A stretch of DNA of 35,247 nucleotides from PWQG01 sp051747985 (GTDB lineage Bacteria; Pseudomonadota; Gammaproteobacteria; Pseudomonadales; Pseudohongiellaceae), in NCBI GenBank assembly GCA_051747985.1, contig JBNJGU010000005.1:1-35247 (forward strand). The letters run 5' to 3'. The notes beneath the pieces are model-generated. The model searched no databases, was not told where the DNA came from, and saw only the letters and a list, made by a program, of their open reading frames with translations. Positions 31,511-35,247 of this stretch are shown piece by piece. Each line of letters begins with the position of its first letter. Within the stretch, counting starts at the first letter, position 1. The translations under genes and the position numbers were made by a program.

Positions 31511-32226
31511 GCGATGGAGCGAGACACAGACCACCGGTGACCGTGTTCGTGACCGGGACCGATACCGGCGTGGGCAAAACCCGGGTGGCGGCCGCGCTGC
31601 TGTGTGCCGCCAGAACAGCCGGCTGGCGCACGGCGGGACTGAAGCCGGTGGCCTCGGGTTGTGAGCCGACGCGGGACGGGCTGCGCAACGAGGATGCGCT
31701 GGCGCTGCAGGCCCAGACCACGTTGCCCCTGACCTATGAGCAGATCAATCCGATCGCCCTGCGGGCGGCCATCGCGCCACATGTGGCGGCGGAGAAGGAA
31801 GGGCGTCGCATCACGGTGGACCGATTGGATGGCCTGTGCAGGGCCGTGCTGATGCAGCGCGCTGATCTTACCGTGATCGAGGGCGCGGGCGGCTGGGACG
31901 TCCCGCTCAATGAGCAGGAGCTGTACTCGGACTTTGTCCGCCGGATGGCCCTCCCGGTGGTACTGGTGGTCGGCCTCCGCCTGGGCTGTATCAATCATGC
32001 CGTGCTGACGGCGAGGGCGATCCGGGCGGATGGCCTGTATCTGGCGGGCTGGGTGGCCAACCGGATGGATCCGGACATGGAGGAAGCCGGAGCCACGCTG
32101 CGCACGCTCCGGGGCCTGTTGCGGGCACCGTGCCTGGGAGAGCTGGCCCGCGACGACGGGGCAACGCCCGAGGAAGTGGCCCGGCACCTGAATCTGGAAG
32201 CGCTGCAGCCATCGGTCGCGGGCTGA
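31507..32226 (+). CDS. bioD: Dethiobiotin synthetase
   Basis: BioD closes the ureido ring of dethiobiotin from DAPA, CO2 and ATP. The 239-residue product has the P-loop GTDTGVGKT (17-25), the substrate loop KPVASGCEP, and EGAGGWDVPLN, where most family members have a similar GAGG(W)xVPL stretch. The start overlaps the bioF stop (ATGA). The stop codon (32224-32226) ends 2 nt before the palindromic operator of the next gene. Confidence 0.95.
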   Translation: MSDGARHRPPVTVFVTGTDTGVGKTRVAAALLCAARTAGWRTAGLKPVASGCEPTRDGLRNEDALALQAQTTLPLTYEQINPIALRAAIAPHVAAEKEGRRITVDRLDGLCRAVLMQRADLTVIEGAGGWDVPLNEQELYSDFVRRMALPVVLVVGLRLGCINHAVLTARAIRADGLYLAGWVANRMDPDMEEAGATLRTLRGLLRAPCLGELARDDGATPEEVARHLNLEALQPSVAG

Positions 32227-32228
32227 CG

Positions 32229-32244
32229 TTGACGTTAACGTCAA
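32229..32244. promoter_or_regulatory. Perfect 16-bp palindrome, probable operator of the acyl-CoA dehydrogenase gene
   Basis: TTGACGTTAACGTCAA is its own reverse complement and lies 70 bp before the dehydrogenase ATG. Its left half TTGACG could also act as a -35, with TACGTT 17 nt downstream (32252-32257). The ACGT-centred dyad resembles, from memory, LiuR-type (MerR family) sites found before branched-chain and fatty-acid catabolic genes. No such regulator is encoded in the window. Confidence 0.65.
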
Positions 32245-32314
32245 TCGGCGGTACGTTTCAGGGAGTCAAACGGGGCCTTTCCGGGCCTCGCCACCCAGTC
32301 AGGAGATTGTCCCG

Positions 32315-34123
32315 ATGCCCAGCTACAAGGCGCCCGTCCGCGATATGCAGTTCGTACTGAATGAAGTCATGGAGGCCGGTGAGTTCCTGGCGTCCATGCC
32401 GGACACGCGGGAGACCACGCCGGATCTGATCAACGCGGTACTGGAAGAGGCCGGCAAGGTCAGCGAAACCCTGCTGGCGCCGATCAACCGGCAGGGCGAT
32501 GAGCAGGGATGCCGGTTCGATGATGGACAGGTGACCACCCCGGACGGTTTCCGTGAGGCGTGGCGGACCTACGCGGAAGGGGGCTGGATCGGGCTGTCCG
32601 GGGATGTCGAGCATGGAGGTCAGGGCATGCCCAAGCTGTTGGCGGTCTGCCTGGAGGAGATGATCATGGGCGCCAACAGCGCATTCGCACTGTATGGCGT
32701 GCTCACGGCGGGTGCCTGCCTGGCCATGGCCAGGCACGCCACCGATGACCTGAAAAGACAGTACCTGCCTAGGCTGTACTCGGGTGAATGGTCCGCCACC
32801 ATGTGTCTGACCGAGGCGCATGCCGGTACCGATCTGGGCATCATCAAAACCAGGGCGGAACCACGGGATGATGGCAGTTACCGGATCAACGGGGGCAAGA
32901 TCTTCATTACCGGCGGCGAACACGACCTGACCGACAACATCATTCACATGGTGTTGGCAAAATTGCCGGATGCGCCGCCCGGACCCAAGGGCATATCCCT
33001 GTTCCTGGTTCCGAAATTCCTGCCGGATGGCAATGGCGATCCCGGTGAACGCAACGCGGTCAGTTGCGGAGCCATTGAACACAAAATGGGCATCAATGGT
33101 TCGTCCACCTGCGTCATGAATTTCGATGGCGCCACTGGGTGGCTGGTCGGCGAACCCCATCGGGGTCTGGCCTGCATGTTCACCATGATGAATTACGAGC
33201 GCCTGACCATCGGGCTGCAGGGGCTGGGTCTGGGCGAGGCCTCCTACCAGACGGCCGCGGCCTATGCCCTGGAGCGTGTCCAGGGCAGGGCTCCCTCCGG
33301 CGCACAGCAGCCTGACAGCCCCGCCGATCCATTGATCGTGCATCCCGATGTGCGACGGATGCTGCTGACCATGCGGGCGTGGAATGAAAGTGGACGCGCA
33401 CTGTCGGCGTGGATTGCCACGCAGCTGGATACGGCCCATTTCCATCCCGATACCGGGGCGCGCCAGCGGGCGGACAAGCTGGTGGCCCTGCTGACGCCGA
33501 TCGCCAAGACGGCATTTTCCGACAAGGGGTTCGATACCTGTGTGCTGGGTCAGCAGGTCCTGGGCGGACATGGCTATGTGCGTGAATGGGGTCAGGAGCA
33601 GCATGTCCGGGACGCGCGGATCGCACAGATCTATGAAGGCGCCAACGGCATCCAGGCGCTGGACCTGATGGGACGCAAGGTCGTCAACGATCGGCAGGGT
33701 ATGCTCGAGGAACTGGAGACCGAACTGCGGGAGTACATACGCCAGACCCCACGGGATGGAGCGGTCGGTGAATATCTCGAGGTGCTGGAGCAGTCACTGG
33801 ACTGCCTGATGGATACCAGCCGGGCCGTGAAACAGGCGTCCGGCGAGGAGCCCGCCAGCATCGGCGCCGCGTCGGTTCCCTACCTGGAATTGATGACGCT
33901 GGTGCTGTACTGCTACATGTGGGCACGGATGGTTCGGGTGGCCGAGAAGCGTCTGGAGGAAGGCGCTGCGGGCGGGCAGGATTTCTACCGGGCCAAGTTG
34001 CATACCGGGCGCTATTTCCTGACGCGACTGATGCCGCGTTATCGGGCGTTGGCCGACGAGATCGCGGCCGGGGCGGAGCCGCTGATGGCGATGGATGCCT
34101 CGCTGTTCCTTGCCGACCCCTGA
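32315..34123 (+). CDS. Acyl-CoA dehydrogenase, DmdC-like (large, with C-terminal extension)
   Basis: The 602-residue product is a flavin-dependent acyl-CoA dehydrogenase of the long subfamily that includes DmdC (3-methylmercaptopropionyl-CoA dehydrogenase). It begins YKAPVRDMQFVLNEV as those do, has the FAD/substrate segment MCLTEAHAGTDLG (163-175), and the catalytic glutamate E441 in IYEGANGIQALDL, followed by a helical C-terminal domain (about 460-602). The substrate cannot be read from sequence; methylthiopropionyl-CoA or a medium- or long-chain acyl-CoA is possible. AGGAG precedes the ATG. It stands alone, with an ACGT palindrome upstream, and ends 1 nt from the convergent DUF3379 gene. 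Confidence 0.94.
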   Translation: MPSYKAPVRDMQFVLNEVMEAGEFLASMPDTRETTPDLINAVLEEAGKVSETLLAPINRQGDEQGCRFDDGQVTTPDGFREAWRTYAEGGWIGLSGDVEHGGQGMPKLLAVCLEEMIMGANSAFALYGVLTAGACLAMARHATDDLKRQYLPRLYSGEWSATMCLTEAHAGTDLGIIKTRAEPRDDGSYRINGGKIFITGGEHDLTDNIIHMVLAKLPDAPPGPKGISLFLVPKFLPDGNGDPGERNAVSCGAIEHKMGINGSSTCVMNFDGATGWLVGEPHRGLACMFTMMNYERLTIGLQGLGLGEASYQTAAAYALERVQGRAPSGAQQPDSPADPLIVHPDVRRMLLTMRAWNESGRALSAWIATQLDTAHFHPDTGARQRADKLVALLTPIAKTAFSDKGFDTCVLGQQVLGGHGYVREWGQEQHVRDARIAQIYEGANGIQALDLMGRKVVNDRQGMLEELETELREYIRQTPRDGAVGEYLEVLEQSLDCLMDTSRAVKQASGEEPASIGAASVPYLELMTLVLYCYMWARMVRVAEKRLEEGAAGGQDFYRAKLHTGRYFLTRLMPRYRALADEIAAGAEPLMAMDASLFLADP

Positions 34124-34124
34124 A

Positions 34125-34871
34125 TCAGATGGGCCATTCGATATGATCGGCGACCAGGTTCGCATAGTCGGACAGTTGTTCGCCCTGCTCGCCGATGACC
34201 GCCATGTTGCCGGTGCCGGTCGGGGTGATGCGCCCTTGGAACCGTTCATCATCGATGGTCAGCGTCTGCTCCACTGGATTGCCGCGGGTCAGAATCACTG
34301 ATACCGGTCCGTGTTGTCCCTCCAGCACGATATGGACGCCCCGCCCCGATTCCCCCAGGTCGCAGTGTTGTGCGAACTTGATGTCGGCGGTTTCGAGCCG
34401 GTCTCCATCTGCTGATCCGGCGATGCCGGGTGCCATGATACCGGCTGCCGCCAGTACGCCCGATGCATCCGACCATTGTGCCGAAGTGTCACCCTCGTAG
34501 GCCGGCGCCTCCTGGTGCAGATGGGCCACCAGGTTGTCATGGAAAGCCAGGTCGCGTTGGCTCGTGCCGCTTCCCGGGATCATCAGTAACAGTGCCGCCG
34601 CGACCACCAGGGCGGATGCGGCCACGGCAAAATAGCGCAGCGGATTGCCCCTGCCACTGACCGGGGCCGTGTGGATCTGCTGCTTCAGCCGGTCCGCCAG
34701 GTCGGCCGGGACCGCGACGGTGCTGACGGTGGAACGGATGTGCTCTTCCAGATCCGACAGTTCCTCCATCAGTTTCATGCGGGTAGAGTCGCCGCGGGCG
34801 GCTCTGTGCAGGTCAGGATCATCGCTGTGTGGGTCGGAGAATGCACGTTTGCGGAATTCGTTGTCATCCAT
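34125..34871 (-). CDS. DUF3379 membrane protein, putative anti-sigma factor
   Basis: The 248-residue product matches my memory of DUF3379: N-terminal MDDNEFRKRAFSDPHSDDPDL, a leucine-rich helical region with VPADLADRLKQQ (about 54-65), one membrane helix (about 79-98) and a periplasmic domain of about 150 residues with a single Cys (HCDLG). Such proteins are encoded directly after an ECF-type sigma factor, and the N-terminal cytoplasmic part is presumed to bind it. Here too it follows a sigma factor gene after 107 nt. The ATG has no clear ribosome-binding site. The anti-sigma role is inferred from layout and context. Confidence 0.8.
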   Translation of the reverse strand: MDDNEFRKRAFSDPHSDDPDLHRAARGDSTRMKLMEELSDLEEHIRSTVSTVAVPADLADRLKQQIHTAPVSGRGNPLRYFAVAASALVVAAALLLMIPGSGTSQRDLAFHDNLVAHLHQEAPAYEGDTSAQWSDASGVLAAAGIMAPGIAGSADGDRLETADIKFAQHCDLGESGRGVHIVLEGQHGPVSVILTRGNPVEQTLTIDDERFQGRITPTGTGNMAVIGEQGEQLSDYANLVADHIEWPI

Positions 34872-34932
34872 CAGGTAAGGGCTCTCGAATTAAGCTGTGT
34901 CTGTCGCCTGTGGCGGATCGGCGGCACCGCCT

Positions 34933-34987
34933 CCGGTCAGGCTTCTCTATTTATGGGTATATGGGCACTTTCGCCCGGTCAGGCTTC
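34933..34987. repeat. Short direct repeat between sigma factor and DUF3379 genes
   Basis: CCGGTCAGGCTTC occurs at 34933-34945 and 34975-34987, offset 42 bp. The second copy spans the sigma factor stop codon. The gap also has the AT-rich stretch CTATTTATGGGTATATGGG between the copies. Confidence 0.6.
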
Positions 34988-35247
34988 CGGGTCCTGATCC
35001 GGCCCACTGGTGCCGAACATGTCGCGTAGCTTGCTGCGTGCCCGGAACAGCCGTGTCATCACCGTGTTACTGTTAAGATCCAGAATCGAGGCGATTTCTT
35101 TCCCGCTGAATCCACCGATCACCTGCAACAGTAACGGATCTCGGTAATCACTCTCCAGCTGGTTGATGGCGTTGTACAGCAATTCCCGGTCCATGCGCCG
35201 GTCCGGCTCACCTTCATCCAGTCCGGCCAGCGGAACGTCTTCCACAT
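34979..35247 (-). CDS. ECF-type RNA polymerase sigma factor, C-terminal part
   Basis: The frame runs off the window end; 89 complete codons including the stop remain. The sequence holds sigma region 4: LYNAINQLESDYRDPLLLQVIGG, then a helix-turn-helix FSGKEIASILDLNSNTVMTRLFRARSKLRDMF that binds the -35 element. Region 2 lies outside. The gene precedes the DUF3379 gene on the same strand, the usual sigma/anti-sigma order. Its target genes cannot be told. Confidence 0.9.
   Translation of the reverse strand, partial: VEDVPLAGLDEGEPDRRMDRELLYNAINQLESDYRDPLLLQVIGGFSGKEIASILDLNSNTVMTRLFRARSKLRDMFGTSGPDQDPEA

Noticed and set aside
32258..33604. 448-codon open frame on the minus strand
   Set aside because: Entirely antisense to the acyl-CoA dehydrogenase, with a composition (Gln, His, Arg rich) typical of shadow frames.
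1..35247. tRNA, rRNA, CRISPR, insertion sequence or prophage
   Set aside because: No cloverleaf-like CCA-ended gene, regular short spaced repeats, transposase or phage proteins were seen; apart from the repeat pair at 726-1055 there is no sign of mobile DNA.

Overview
The window is a GC-rich (roughly 60% or more) stretch of chromosome from a gammaproteobacterium. Support for this comes from the gene families and their order: PBP1A divergent from pilMNOPQ-aroK-aroB, hslVU next to a DUF971 gene and ubiE-ubiJ, hisI-hisE-tatABC-dtd, and a bio locus with comF. The order is closest to what I remember of Pseudomonas, Halomonas and Ectothiorhodospiraceae-type genomes. I cannot name the genus. Nearly everything is housekeeping, and gene density is high.

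Layout. (1) 1-700, plus strand: the 3' end of typA, then dtd. (2) 701-1086: a convergent gap holding two long hairpin repeats of one family, one behind dtd and one behind tatC. (3) 1087-14161, minus strand: read in transcription order, priA, a SPOR-domain protein, hslV, hslU, DUF971, ubiE, ubiJ, then a three-gene bufferin-type RiPP operon (precursor, DUF692 iron oxidase, DUF2063 partner), then ubiB, hisI, hisE, tatA, tatB, tatC. A heat-shock (sigma-32) promoter precedes hslVU. (4) 14295-15016, plus strand: a stand-alone chorismate mutase and rpmE. (5) 15069-17435, minus strand: PBP1A, divergent from (6) 17723-22829, plus strand: pilMNOPQ for type IV pilus assembly, closed by an intrinsic terminator whose loop contains the pilQ stop codon. 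(7) 22901-27143, plus strand: aroK, aroB, hemE, folK and an unrecognised outer-membrane-like protein resembling the end of a TonB-dependent receptor. (8) 27127-32226: the biotin locus, with comF-bioA on the minus strand and bioB-bioF-bioD on the plus strand, around a BirA operator. (9) 32315-34123: a DmdC-type acyl-CoA dehydrogenase behind a perfect 16-bp palindrome. (10) 34125-35247, minus strand: a DUF3379 putative anti-sigma factor and the C-terminal part of its sigma factor.

The least ordinary part is 5223-7366. A secreted eight-cysteine precursor that appears internally duplicated, a DUF692 (MNIO) enzyme and a DUF2063 protein split the usual ubiE-ubiJ-ubiB cluster. The family is known from bufferins and related copper-binding peptides. 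The duplicated precursor with a cysteine-poor first half and the insertion point are the unusual points. The second item to check is the repeat pair at 726-1055. Its outer stems are unrelated in sequence, but its 56-nt interior is 49/56 identical and shows compensatory base changes, which points to selection on structure.

No tRNA, rRNA, insertion sequence, phage gene or CRISPR array was seen.
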